The translations under genes and the position numbers were made by a program. From contig NZ_LHVH01000007.1 in the NCBI RefSeq assembly GCF_001269885.1, positions 118,309 through 182,308 on the forward strand: a stretch of 64,000 nucleotides of DNA, written 5' to 3'. This document shows, piece by piece, positions 56,368 to 64,000 of this stretch (the first letter of the stretch is position 1; every line of letters begins with the position of its first letter). The stretch is from Pseudomonas kilonensis. Lineage in GTDB: Bacteria; Pseudomonadota; Gammaproteobacteria; Pseudomonadales; Pseudomonadaceae. Below the pieces are notes generated by a model, which was given only the letters and a program-made list of their open reading frames with translations, did no database searches and was not told the DNA's origin.

Positions 56368-57000
56368 TTATTCGGTACTGCCCAACCCTTGCCAATGCTT
56401 GAGGCCAATAAAGATGAACCGCAGTTGCTGGGTAATCTTCGCCTGGGGCGTGAGGTGTTCGGGGAGGGCTTGGGCGGGTGGGTCGATGATGTCCGGCAGG
56501 GTGGCGAATACGCTCTTGACGATGAGGTCGGCCATCACGCCCAGGGCGGCCAGGTCCAGGTGCTGCAACTTGGGCATCAAGGCCAGGTCGGCGGCCAGGT
56601 CCGAGCTGATGTCTTCGCGCAGTTGGGCGATGGCCTGGCGCACCGGCAGGGAGCCGCCGTATTGCTCGCGGGCCAGGAACAGGAACTGCGATCGGTTGGC
56701 CTGCACCACATCGAGAAAGATCCGCACCGAGGCATCGATAATGCCGCCCATGACGAATTCGTTGTGGCGTACCAGGCGGATGGTTTCGCGGAAGGTCTGG
56801 CCGACTTCGCTGACCAGTGCCAGGCCCAGTTGGTCCATGTCGTCAAAGTGCCGGTAGAACCCGGTGGGCACGATGCCGGCTGTCCGGGTGACTTCCCGCA
56901 GGCTCAGGCTACCGAATCCCCGGCCACACTCCATCAAATGACGGGCTGCATCCATCAGGGCAATTCGGGTCTGTTGTTTCTGTTCGGCGCGGGGCAGCAT
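56368..57000 (-). CDS. desT: TetR-family regulator, DesT-like
   Basis: A 210-residue TetR regulator. The DNA-binding domain reads MLPRAEQKQQTRIALMDAAR, SLSLREVTRTAGIVPTGFYR and HFDDMDQLGLALV. The C-terminal ligand domain has FVMGGIIDASVRIFLDVVQA, NRSQFLFLAREQYGGSLPVR and TLPDIIDPPAQALPEHL. Sequence feel and position next to ureE match P. aeruginosa DesT, an acyl-CoA sensor controlling a fatty-acid desaturase pair. Those targets are not adjacent here. Start: ATG at 57000 was preferred; a GTG at 57036 would add 12 residues and neither has a good RBS. Confidence 0.82.
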   Translation of the reverse strand: MLPRAEQKQQTRIALMDAARHLMECGRGFGSLSLREVTRTAGIVPTGFYRHFDDMDQLGLALVSEVGQTFRETIRLVRHNEFVMGGIIDASVRIFLDVVQANRSQFLFLAREQYGGSLPVRQAIAQLREDISSDLAADLALMPKLQHLDLAALGVMADLIVKSVFATLPDIIDPPAQALPEHLTPQAKITQQLRFIFIGLKHWQGLGSTE

Positions 57001-57109
57001 CGCAGGGCTGGCTTCTGATTCACGGGAGCGACGCACTCTAGCAAATCGGCTTTGCCGACGTCGAACGGTAGAGAGGGGGGGGCGGGAAAACGAAGGGCTT
57101 GAAAAGTCA

Positions 57110-57141
57110 AAAGCCCGATTGCAGGAATCGGGCTTTTTTTT
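57110..57141. terminator. Bidirectional-looking terminator
   Basis: AAAGCCCGATT-GCAGG-AATCGGGCTTT with T8 on the plus strand and a shorter T run on the minus strand. It follows the stop of the minus-strand repeat protein at 57156. Confidence 0.8.
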
Positions 57142-57155
57142 GGGCCATCATGGGC

Positions 57156-57530
57156 TCAGCTCACTGTGCCATTGCGTTCGATCGTGCGATCACCACCGCC
57201 TTCGGCCACGGTTTCGCCCAGTTTGGTGCGGGAAGACCCGTCTTCAGCAAGGGTCTGGCCAGGTGTGCGGTCAGAACCGTCGGCGGCGAGGGTTTGGCCA
57301 GGTGTGCGGTCAGAACCGTCGGCGGCGAGGGTCTGGCCAGGTGTACGGTCAGAACCGTCTTCAACCAGGCCTTTTTCTTCCAGGCGATCACGTCCGCCTT
57401 CGGCAACAGTCTGGCTGTAGACAGAGTGGCTGTCCTTGACCTGTGGTGTGGCTTGTTCGGAGGCTGGCAGTGCGAAGGCAGTCGAGGCCAGCAGTGAAAG
57501 GGACAGGCTCATCAGTAATTGGCGTTTCAT
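57156..57530 (-). CDS. Small secreted protein made of 13-residue tandem repeats
   Basis: A 124-residue precursor with a clear signal peptide (MKRQLLMSLSLSLLASTAFA, cleavage before LPASEQ). The mature part is six imperfect units of 13-14 residues: VAEGGRDRLEEKG, LVEDGSDRTPGQT, LAADGSDRTPGQT twice, LAEDGSSRTKLGET and VAEGGGDRTIERNG. The three central units are 39-bp near-identical DNA repeats (starts about 57253, 57292 and 57331). The mature chain is acidic and probably disordered or metal-binding (DGSDR resembles Ca-binding loops). Similar short Pseudomonas proteins exist, sometimes labelled phage infection protein without clear reason. Function unknown. Confidence 0.85.
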   Translation of the reverse strand: MKRQLLMSLSLSLLASTAFALPASEQATPQVKDSHSVYSQTVAEGGRDRLEEKGLVEDGSDRTPGQTLAADGSDRTPGQTLAADGSDRTPGQTLAEDGSSRTKLGETVAEGGGDRTIERNGTVS

Positions 57531-57908
57531 GATCGTTGCTCCTTGGGGGGGCGATAAAGTGGGTACGAGGGCAATGCTACTCTCGATAAGTCGATATAAA
57601 AGTTCATAAACGCAATGGTAATAATCAACGGAATTGATTGTTCAGCGCGAAGGCTCTAGAACGGGCGTTTCCGAGGTGCCGTTTTGCACCGGGGTGGGTA
57701 TTTTGTACCCACTACTGCCTCGTGAATGTGCGGATGCGGTAACAGTTTGTTGGCTGATCGGTCAGGATCCTGGCATTTTTTTTGTGCCGTTCATCGGCAC
57801 CTGTAAGCTGTTTCACCAGTCCAACCCTTTATGACGAACCGGCTGCAGGTTCGTGTTTCCAGCGGCGTCGCGGTTGCGGACGCTGACTTGTCATCAGGAG
57901 CCTTGTGC
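57531..57908. other. Gap between the divergent repeat-protein and AsmA genes
   Basis: No gene, REP or terminator recognised in 378 bp. The 5' regions of both genes must lie here. Sequence near 57585-57625 is AT-richer than its surroundings (GATATAAAAGTTCATAAACG) and may hold the promoter of the repeat-protein gene; no hexamer pair is convincing. Confidence 0.4.
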
Positions 57909-59984
57909 ATGACGCGCACCTCGAAAATCCTCGCCTGGAGCTTTGCCAGCCTTGTTGTCCTGCTGGCCGTGCTGGTCCTGGTCATCGCGTTCTTCGACTG
58001 GAACCGCATCAAGCCCACGCTCAATGCCAAGGTTTCCGAGGAGTTGCATCGCCCCTTCGCCATCAACGGCAATCTGGCGGTAGCCTGGCAGCGTGAGCCA
58101 GAGGAAGGGGGCTGGCGTGCCTGGCTGCCCTGGCCCCATGTGGTGGCCGAGGATTTGAGCCTGGGCAACCCTGACTGGTCGAAAACCCCGCAAATGGTCA
58201 CGCTCAAGCGTGTCGAGTTGCGCGTGTCCCCCTTGGCCTTGCTGGCGCGGCGGGTGGCGATCCCGCGCATCGACCTGACGGAGCCCAATGCCAACCTGCA
58301 GCGTCTGGCTGACGGACGCGCCAACTGGACCTTCCAATTCGATCCGAAAGACCCGGACGCCGAGCCGTCCAGCTGGGTGGTGGACATCGGCGCCATCGGC
58401 TTCGACAAAGGCCACGTCACCCTTGATGACCAGACGCTCAAGACCCGGCTCGACCTGTTGATCGACCCATTAGGCAAACCCATCCCGTTCAGCGATATCG
58501 TCGGTGACAAGGCTGCCAAAAAAGCCCAGGACCAAGGCGCCACACCGCAGGATTACGCGTTCGCCTTCAAGGTCAACGGGCAGTATCACGGGCAAGCCCT
58601 GGCCGGCTCCGGCAAGGTCGGTGGTTTGCTGGCATTGCAGGATGCGTCACGACCCTTTCCGCTCCAGGCCCAGGCGACGATCGCCGCCACCCGCGTCGAG
58701 TTGGCCGGAACCCTCACCGATCCGATGAACCTCGGGGCCCTGGATTTGCGCCTGAAACTGGCCGGCAACAGCCTCGCCCATCTCTACCCACTGACCGGCG
58801 TGACCCTGCCGGATTCGCCGCCGTATGCCACCGATGGCCGCTTGATTGCCAAGCTGCATGAGCCGGGAGGGGCGCTGTTTCGCTATGAGGCGTTCAACGG
58901 CAAGATCGGCGACAGCGATATCCATGGCGACTTGGCCTATGTCGCCAGCCAGCCCCGGCCGAAACTCAGTGGCGCGCTGGTCTCCAATCAACTGCTGTTC
59001 AGTGACCTGGCGCCGCTGATCGGCGCTGACTCCAATGCCGAGCAAAAGGCCCGCGGCGGCGCCAGCAAGCAGCCGACTGGCAAGGTCTTGCCCGTGGAAG
59101 AGTTTCGCACCGAGCGTTGGAGTGTGATGGACGCCGATGTCGAGTTCACCGGCAAACGCATCGTCCATAGTGAGCAGTTGCCGTTCGCCGACCTTTACAC
59201 CCATCTGGTGCTCAACGATGGGCAGTTGAGCCTCGAGCCCCTGCGCTTCGGCGTGGCCGGTGGCCGCCTTGATGCACAGATCCGCCTCAACGGGCGCACC
59301 CGGCCCCTTGAAGGCCAGGCGAAGCTGACGGCGCGCGGTTTCAAGCTCAAGCAACTGTTCCCCGGTTTTGAGCCGATGAAAACCAGCTTCGGCGAATTGA
59401 ACGGCGATGCCGATATCACCGGGCGCGGCAATTCGGTGGCGGCGTTGCTGGGCACTTCCAATGGCACGCTGAAAATGCTCATCAACGATGGTGCCATCAG
59501 TCGTGAGCTGATGGAGCTGGCGGGGCTGAACGTCGGCAACTACGTGGTGGGGAAAATCTTTGGCGACAAGGAAGTGAAGATCAACTGCGCGGCGGCGGAC
59601 TTCGACATCAAGACGGGCCTGGCCACCACGCGCCTGTTCGTGTTCGACACCGAGAACGCGATCATCTACATCGACGGCACGGCGAATATGGCGAACGAAC
59701 AACTGGACCTGACCATCACCCCCGAGTCCAAGGGCTGGCGCCTGATTTCCCTGCGCTCGCCGTTGTACGTGCGGGGCTCGTTCGCCAAGCCCGCCGCTGG
59801 GGTCAAGGCCGTGCCGCTGATGCTGCGCGGTGCCGGGATGGTGGCGTTGGGCGTGATCGCCGCGCCGGCCGCCGGCTTGCTCGCGCTGGTAGCGCCCAGC
59901 GGCGGTGAGCCGAACCAGTGCGCGCCGCTGCTGGAGCAGATGAAGGCGGGCAAGGCGCCGGTGACGGTCAAGCCGACCCGGTAG
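57909..59984 (+). CDS. AsmA family protein
   Basis: A 691-residue protein with one N-terminal membrane helix (ILAWSFASLVVLLAVLVLVI, about residues 7-27) and a large periplasmic beta-rich part, the AsmA/VPS13-like bridge architecture. Visible are the N-terminal AsmA motif FDWNRIKPTLNAKVSEEL, a central GRDAQ-like region and the C-terminal AsmA_2 part with LKMLINDGAISRELMELAGL and LDLTITPESKGWRLISLRSP. Such proteins are linked to outer-membrane biogenesis and phospholipid transport. ATG 57909 has CAGGAG upstream; the frame stays open to 57831 without support. Confidence 0.88.
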   Translation: MTRTSKILAWSFASLVVLLAVLVLVIAFFDWNRIKPTLNAKVSEELHRPFAINGNLAVAWQREPEEGGWRAWLPWPHVVAEDLSLGNPDWSKTPQMVTLKRVELRVSPLALLARRVAIPRIDLTEPNANLQRLADGRANWTFQFDPKDPDAEPSSWVVDIGAIGFDKGHVTLDDQTLKTRLDLLIDPLGKPIPFSDIVGDKAAKKAQDQGATPQDYAFAFKVNGQYHGQALAGSGKVGGLLALQDASRPFPLQAQATIAATRVELAGTLTDPMNLGALDLRLKLAGNSLAHLYPLTGVTLPDSPPYATDGRLIAKLHEPGGALFRYEAFNGKIGDSDIHGDLAYVASQPRPKLSGALVSNQLLFSDLAPLIGADSNAEQKARGGASKQPTGKVLPVEEFRTERWSVMDADVEFTGKRIVHSEQLPFADLYTHLVLNDGQLSLEPLRFGVAGGRLDAQIRLNGRTRPLEGQAKLTARGFKLKQLFPGFEPMKTSFGELNGDADITGRGNSVAALLGTSNGTLKMLINDGAISRELMELAGLNVGNYVVGKIFGDKEVKINCAAADFDIKTGLATTRLFVFDTENAIIYIDGTANMANEQLDLTITPESKGWRLISLRSPLYVRGSFAKPAAGVKAVPLMLRGAGMVALGVIAAPAAGLLALVAPSGGEPNQCAPLLEQMKAGKAPVTVKPTR

Positions 59985-60003
59985 CCGACGGATTGCTGTG
60001 ATG

Positions 60004-60110
60004 CTTAGGGCCCTTTCGCGAGCAAGCCCGCTCCCACAGTTGACCGAGTTCTTTCAGAAAGAATGCGGTTCAAGTGTGGGAGCGGGCTTGCTCGCGAAGG
60101 GGCCCTAAGG
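60004..60110. repeat. REPIN with extended inverted ends
   Basis: The inverted repeat runs from CTTAGGGCCC outside through the REP core on both sides, about 33 bp per arm. The spacer (TTGACCGAGTTCTTTCAGAA ...) is the reverse complement, with a few changes, of the spacer of the REPIN at 63449-63533. Confidence 0.92.
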
Positions 60111-60114
60111 TGTA

Positions 60115-60645
60115 TCAGAGGTCGGCGAGGATATCGGCCATGTCATCGGCATGCTCTTCTTCCTGGGCCAGGATGTCTTCGAAGATGCGCCGGGTGGTCG
60201 GGTCTTTTTCGCCAATGTACTGGATGATTTCCCGATAGCTGTCGATGGCGATGCGTTCGGCCACCAGGTCCTCGTACACCATTTCCTTGAGGGTGTTGCC
60301 CGCCACGTACTGGGCGTGGGAGCTGCGAGTCAACAGGTCGGGGTTGAACTCCGGCTCGCCGCCCAACTGCACGATGCGCTCGGCAAGTTTGTCGGCGTGT
60401 TCGGCTTCCTGGTTCGCGTGTTCGAGGAATTCATTGGCCGCCACGCTGGCCTTGAGGCCGGTGGCCATGAAGTAGTGGCGCTTGTAGCGCAGCACGCAGA
60501 CCAGTTCGGTGGCCAGCGCTTCGTTGAGCAGGCGGACAACTTCCTGCCGATCGGCGCCGTAGCCTTCGGTCACTGCACCGTTCTGCACGTTCTGCCGTGC
60601 ACGTTCGCGCAGGGTGGTTACATCGGATAAGTGCATGTCGCTCAT
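60115..60645 (-). CDS. Bacterioferritin-like ferritin family protein
   Basis: A 176-residue four-helix protein. It has the diiron ligand pattern across helices: EALATELVCVLRYKRHYF, EHANQEAEHADKLAERI, MVYEDLVAERIAIDSYREII and LAQEEEHADDMADILADL. It starts MSDMHLSDVTTLRERARQNV, with AGGAG upstream. It is longer than BfrA/BfrB at the N-terminus and has no Met in the usual haem-binding position that I could identify. Iron storage, DNA protection or peroxide detoxification are possible roles. Single gene next to a REPIN. Confidence 0.87.
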   Translation of the reverse strand: MSDMHLSDVTTLRERARQNVQNGAVTEGYGADRQEVVRLLNEALATELVCVLRYKRHYFMATGLKASVAANEFLEHANQEAEHADKLAERIVQLGGEPEFNPDLLTRSSHAQYVAGNTLKEMVYEDLVAERIAIDSYREIIQYIGEKDPTTRRIFEDILAQEEEHADDMADILADL

Positions 60646-60702
60646 CTCGTTCTCCTGGAGGCTGATCCGGTGGGAGCGTCACGCTCTGATGGCGCGATCA
60701 CT

Positions 60703-61644
60703 CTAGGTCTGAGTGACACGGTCCTGAAAAAGTTTTACCGAGTTTTTCAGTGCATAGCCGGACAGCCGCGCTTCCTCCCCCAGCCACTGGAAGAACGCCC
60801 GCACCGGCGGGTGGCGTTCGCGGCCCGGGACGCACAGGGCGCTGTAGCCGGCGCCATTGACCTGGATGTCTGGGCGATAGCCCACCAGCAAACCACTGGC
60901 GATGCTTTCGGAAGCCAGGATATTGCTCGCCAGCACCAGGCCCTGCCCGGCAATCGCCGCTTGCAAGGCGTAATGCTCCTCGTCGTACTCGCGCATGCAT
61001 GGCTGCCGGGCAAGCCAGGTTTCCCCGGCCTGGGCGCACCAGGCATCCCAACCATGGGCGTACAGCTTGGAGTTGTGCCAATGCACGCTGATCAGCGTCG
61101 GCACCTGCCGTGCTGCCAGCGCCACCTGTTCAGGCGAGCCATAGACCCCGAAGCTTTCATCGAACAGGCACATACCGTAGAGGTTCGGATAGGCGTCCAG
61201 GCTGTAGCGCACCACCAGGTCGACGCTGGCGTCCTGGTGCAGGTCGATCACCTCGCAGTGGGTGTCCAGGCGCACGTTGATGTTCGGGTGACGCGCATAA
61301 AAACGCCCCAGGCGAGGCACCAGCCACAGGGCGGCAAACGCTGCGGTGGTGGACAGTGTCAGGTGGCTGGTGCTGCGTTGCGGGCGCAGGGTGTCGACGC
61401 TTTGTGCCACTTCCAGCAACGCCCCATGCAGGCTGTGGAACAAGCGTTGCCCGCCGTCGGTGAGGCGTACCTGGCGTGGCAGGCGTTCGAACAGCGCCAG
61501 CCCCAGCCAGCTCTCCAGGGATCGAATCTGATGGGAGACCGCCGTAGGCGTCACCGACAGCTCCGCCGCGGCCGCCTTGAAGCTGAGCAACCGCGCGGCA
61601 GCCTCGAAGGCGCGCAGGGCGTTGAGCGGCAGGTTGGCGAACAT
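60703..61644 (-). CDS. LysR-family regulator divergent from the azoreductase gene
   Basis: A 313-residue LysR regulator with helix-turn-helix in FEAAARLLSFKAAAAELSVT then PTAVSHQIRSLESWLGLAL, and a GcvA-type effector domain (LSTTAAFAALWLVPRLGRFY). It faces the azoreductase gene across 136 bp, the usual setting for LysR control of the divergent gene. The inducer is unknown. Confidence 0.9.
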   Translation of the reverse strand: MFANLPLNALRAFEAAARLLSFKAAAAELSVTPTAVSHQIRSLESWLGLALFERLPRQVRLTDGGQRLFHSLHGALLEVAQSVDTLRPQRSTSHLTLSTTAAFAALWLVPRLGRFYARHPNINVRLDTHCEVIDLHQDASVDLVVRYSLDAYPNLYGMCLFDESFGVYGSPEQVALAARQVPTLISVHWHNSKLYAHGWDAWCAQAGETWLARQPCMREYDEEHYALQAAIAGQGLVLASNILASESIASGLLVGYRPDIQVNGAGYSALCVPGRERHPPVRAFFQWLGEEARLSGYALKNSVKLFQDRVTQT

Positions 61645-61780
61645 CTGAACTCTCCTGAAAATGCTATGGATGAAATTAATTCATCTTGATGAATTAGCGC
61701 TCATTTGTCTGTCAGCAGCGCTGGGCTTCAAGCTGAAGGGCACAAGCAGTGTCGATTGTAGCCGGATAAAGGATATTCAG

Positions 61781-62419
61781 ATGAGCAAGATTCTTGTAGT
61801 ACATGGCAGTCCCCGTGGCGAGCGCTCTCATTCCCGGCGCTTGGCTGAGACCTTTGTTTCAGCGTGGCAGGCCGCCCATCCACAATCCCAATTGACCCGT
61901 CGCGAAGTTGGACGGACGGTGATTGCGCCGGTCAACGAAGCGTTCATCGCCGCGGCGTTCTACCCTGAGCCCCAGGCTCGACCGTTGATCATGCAAGCGG
62001 ACCTGGCCCTGAGCGATGCCTTGGTCGAGGAGTTGCAAGCCCATGACCGACTGGTGATCTCCGCGCCCATGCACAACTTCAGCGTGCCCAGCGGCGTGAA
62101 GGCCTGGATCGACCAGATCGTGCGCATCGGGCTGACGTTCAACCACAGCCTGGATAACGGCGTGTCGCACTACGAGCCGCTGTTGCAGGGCAAGAAAGCC
62201 CTGATCGTGACCAGTCGCGGCGATTTCGGTTTCGGCCCTGGCGGCCCGTTGGAGAGCATGAACCACGCCGACACACTGTTGCGCACTGTCTTGGGGTTTA
62301 TCGGCATCAGCGATGTGACGGTGGTGGCGGCCGAAGGCGAAGAATCGGCCGAGCGCAGCTTTGCGTTGTCCTGCGCCGAGGCCGAGGAGCGTCTGCTGGC
62401 CTTGGCGCGGTCCTTCTGA
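61781..62419 (+). CDS. azoR: FMN-dependent NADH-azoreductase
   Basis: A 212-residue flavodoxin-like quinone/azo reductase. FMN-phosphate loop [20 protein letters not shown] near residues 3-22, the [20 protein letters not shown] segment and [14 protein letters not shown] near the isoalloxazine site are characteristic. The enzyme reduces quinones and azo compounds with NADH by two-electron transfer. AAAGGA precedes the ATG at 61781; a much longer frame is open upstream but would overlap the LysR control region. Confidence 0.92.
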   Translation: MSKILVVHGSPRGERSHSRRLAETFVSAWQAAHPQSQLTRREVGRTVIAPVNEAFIAAAFYPEPQARPLIMQADLALSDALVEELQAHDRLVISAPMHNFSVPSGVKAWIDQIVRIGLTFNHSLDNGVSHYEPLLQGKKALIVTSRGDFGFGPGGPLESMNHADTLLRTVLGFIGISDVTVVAAEGEESAERSFALSCAEAEERLLALARSF

Positions 62420-62531
62420 GAGGCTGCGCAGCCTAACGGGAGCAAGCGCCCTCGCCACGGATTCATCTGGGTGTCATAGACTGGTCATCATCGGTACCGA
62501 TGCTGACCCTCTTGATCACAAGGATGTCGCC

Positions 62532-63422
62532 ATGTCGCAGCGCTGCGCCACTCGTTACCCGCTGGTACTGGTTCCGGGCATGCTCGGGTTCATACGCCTG
62601 GTGCTGTATCCGTACTGGTATGGGATCGTCTCGGCGTTGCGTCGCGGCGGGGCCGTGGTCGTGGCGGTGAAGGTTTCGCCGCTGCATTCTTCCGAGGTGC
62701 GCGGCGAGCAATTGCTGGCACGGATCGAGGAGATCCTGCGGCAAACCGGTGCGCAGAAGGTCAATTTGATCGGCCACAGCCAAGGCAGCCTCACCGCCCG
62801 CTATGCAGCCGCCAAGCGCCCGGACCTGGTGGCGTCGGTCACATCGGTGGCCGGCACCAACCACGGTTCCGAACTGGCCGATTACCTGCAGCTCCACTAC
62901 CCCGCCGACAGTGCCAAGGGGCGCGTGCTCAGTGCCGTGCTGCGGCTGATCAGCGCCCTGATGAGCCTGCTGGACACCGGCTATCGCGGGCCGAAGCTGC
63001 CGGTGGATGTCCACGCTTCCCACGCCTCCCTGACCACCGCCGGGGTGGGGGTGTTCAACCAACGTTATCCACAGGGCCTGCCGGTTACCTGGGGCGGGAA
63101 TGGGCCGGAAGAGGTCAATGGCGTGCGCTATTACTCGTGGTCCGGCACCTTGCAGCCGGGCAAGACCGACAAGGGGCGCAACCTGTTCGACGGCACCAAC
63201 CGCAGTTGCCGTTTATTTGCTCGCACCTTTGTAAGGGAGGCGGGGCAATGCGACGGCATGGTCGGACGCTACAGCTCGCACCTGGGCACGGTCATCGGCG
63301 ATGACTATCCGTTGGACCACTTCGACATCGTCAACCAGTCGCTGGGGCTGGTGGGCAAGGGGGCTGAGCCGATCCGGTTGTTTGTCGAGCATGCCGAGCG
63401 GTTGAAGGCGGCCGGGGTGTAG
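62532..63422 (+). CDS. Family I lipase/esterase without signal peptide
   Basis: A 296-residue alpha/beta hydrolase close to the Pseudomonas LipA family. It starts MSQRCATRYPLVLVPGMLGF, where LipA has its mature N-terminus, so there is no signal peptide. Nucleophile: VNLIGHSQGSLTARYAA. Acid: QCDGMVGRYSSHLGTVIGDD. His: YPLDHFDIVNQSLGL. Both cysteines of the LipA disulfide are replaced (PVTWGGNG, MVGRYSS). No foldase gene is adjacent. This points to an intracellular or non-classically exported member, as in Proteus-type lipases. AAGGA precedes the ATG. Confidence 0.9.
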   Translation: MSQRCATRYPLVLVPGMLGFIRLVLYPYWYGIVSALRRGGAVVVAVKVSPLHSSEVRGEQLLARIEEILRQTGAQKVNLIGHSQGSLTARYAAAKRPDLVASVTSVAGTNHGSELADYLQLHYPADSAKGRVLSAVLRLISALMSLLDTGYRGPKLPVDVHASHASLTTAGVGVFNQRYPQGLPVTWGGNGPEEVNGVRYYSWSGTLQPGKTDKGRNLFDGTNRSCRLFARTFVREAGQCDGMVGRYSSHLGTVIGDDYPLDHFDIVNQSLGLVGKGAEPIRLFVEHAERLKAAGV

Positions 63423-63448
63423 ATCATCAGGAAGACGGCGTTATCGTT

Positions 63449-63533
63449 CTTCGCGAGCAAGCCCGCTCCCACAATTGACCGCATTCTGTCTGAAGAAACT
63501 CGGTCGAATGTGGGAGCGGGCTTGCTCGCGAAA
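63449..63533. repeat. REPIN between lipase and PsiF genes
   Basis: REPs at 63449-63474 and 63509-63533. Its 35-base spacer is the reverse complement of the 60004-60110 spacer with a few substitutions, showing that the whole doublet was copied. Confidence 0.92.
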
Positions 63534-63636
63534 GCGGTAGTTCAGGCACTGAGAATCTCTTGGGTGAAGGTGTAACAGGCTTTGTCTACACTGCACCTCA
63601 TCGCCACCCTCTCGTGTGGCAGCCAGGAGAAACACC

Positions 63637-63909
63637 ATGAAGATGCTGCGTGTGCCTTTGTTGATGATCGGTTTATTGCTGTGTTCCCAGAGCTTCGCCG
63701 AGACGGCGCAGCAGACCAAGATGACCACCTGCAACGCCGACGCCACCGCCAAGGCCCTCAAGGGCGACGAGCGCAAAGCCTTCATGAGCACTTGCCTCAA
63801 GGCTACCCCGCAGGATCGCATGAAAACCTGCAACGCCACCGCCACCACCCAGGCGTTGAAGGGCGATGCCCGCAAGGCGTTCATGAGTGAGTGCCTGAAG
63901 AAAAAATAA
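63637..63909 (+). CDS. PsiF-repeat protein
   Basis: A 90-residue exported protein. It has a signal peptide (MKMLRVPLLMIGLLLCSQSF, cleaved near AETAQ) and two PsiF repeats: TTCNADATAKALKGDERKAF then MSTCLK, and KTCNATATTQALKGDARKAF then MSECLKKK. Each repeat has two cysteines (four in all). PsiF was named for induction by phosphate starvation in E. coli; the molecular role is unknown. The ATG at 63637 has AGGAGA upstream; an upstream in-frame start at 63616 lies before that RBS. Confidence 0.92.
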   Translation: MKMLRVPLLMIGLLLCSQSFAETAQQTKMTTCNADATAKALKGDERKAFMSTCLKATPQDRMKTCNATATTQALKGDARKAFMSECLKKK

Positions 63910-63947
63910 GCGTTGAACCCATGAGCCCTATCGTCGGATCGCCGCCC

Positions 63948-64000
63948 GGAGCAAGCTCGCTCCCACAGTGGGCCGGGCGATGCCGATCCAGGGTGGGAGC
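63948..64000. repeat. REPIN cut by the window end
   Basis: Inverted REP (GCAAGCTCGCTCCCACAG, preceded by a degenerate end) at 63948-63968 and the start of its partner GGTGGGAGC at 63992-64000. Confidence 0.75.

Noticed and set aside
57634..57834. 66-codon plus-strand frame before the AsmA gene
   Set aside because: No RBS, no coding-like codon bias, and Cys/Phe-rich random-looking composition.
61661..61780. 40-codon N-terminal extension of the azoreductase
   Set aside because: It would occupy the LysR-azoR control region; the conserved family start and AAAGGA site are at 61781.

Overview
The window is chromosomal DNA of a Pseudomonas of the P. fluorescens group. The evidence is high GC with strong codon bias, hundreds of bases of the group's REP/REPIN repeats (core close to GTGGGAGCGAGCNTGCTCGCGA), and a gene order that, from memory, follows the P. 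aeruginosa PAO1 block running from queG to the ferritin-like gene. No integrase, transposase, plasmid or phage gene was seen. Almost all of it is stable core genome with small accessory insertions between operons.

Layout. 1-8367: queG (partial, minus strand), then the plus-strand operon nnr-tsaE-amiB-mutL-miaA-hfq-hflX, tightly packed with 1-4 base overlaps. 8453-13400: hflK-hflC, then hisZ and purA with terminators. 13506-17042: a chemoreceptor, then 1.7 kb of repeats holding a decayed iron-transporter permease relic and two tandem tRNA-Leu(CAG) genes. 17204-24502: rnr-rlmB, the ribosomal cluster rpsF-rpsR-membrane protein-rplI, and dnaB. 24691-28588: a YgiQ-type radical SAM protein and an unrecognised two-gene module that looks like a membrane-inserting protein with a four-helix membrane partner. 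28763-35698: three genes (transglutaminase/DUF2126, permuted ATP-grasp/alpha-E, transglutaminase) that probably form one peptide-modification system. 35835-40755: a NUDIX relic, a small charged protein, a LOG-family protein, azurin, a repeat-rich kilobase, and the NAD salvage pair pncB-nadE.

41032-45051: a LysR regulator divergent from amaB and amaA, the lysine/pipecolate catabolic pair. 45422-50502: a five-gene branched-chain-type amino-acid ABC transporter behind a textbook sigma-54 promoter and an array of GGTTGCA repeats. 51354-53517: a YdfG-like dehydrogenase and an AGE-family sugar isomerase/epimerase flanking a 35-bp tandem repeat. 53691-56090: urease accessory genes ureE-ureF-ureG-ureJ without the structural genes. 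56368-63909: a DesT-like TetR regulator, a secreted protein of 13-residue repeats, an AsmA protein, a ferritin-like protein, a LysR gene divergent from an azoreductase, a signal-less family I lipase, and a PsiF-repeat protein.

The strongest candidates for something not yet described are the module at 27204-28588, the transglutaminase/ATP-grasp cluster, the sigma-54/GGTTGCA control region at 45114-45360, and several non-coding repeat architectures. Family assignments come from recognising motifs by eye; no database search was possible.
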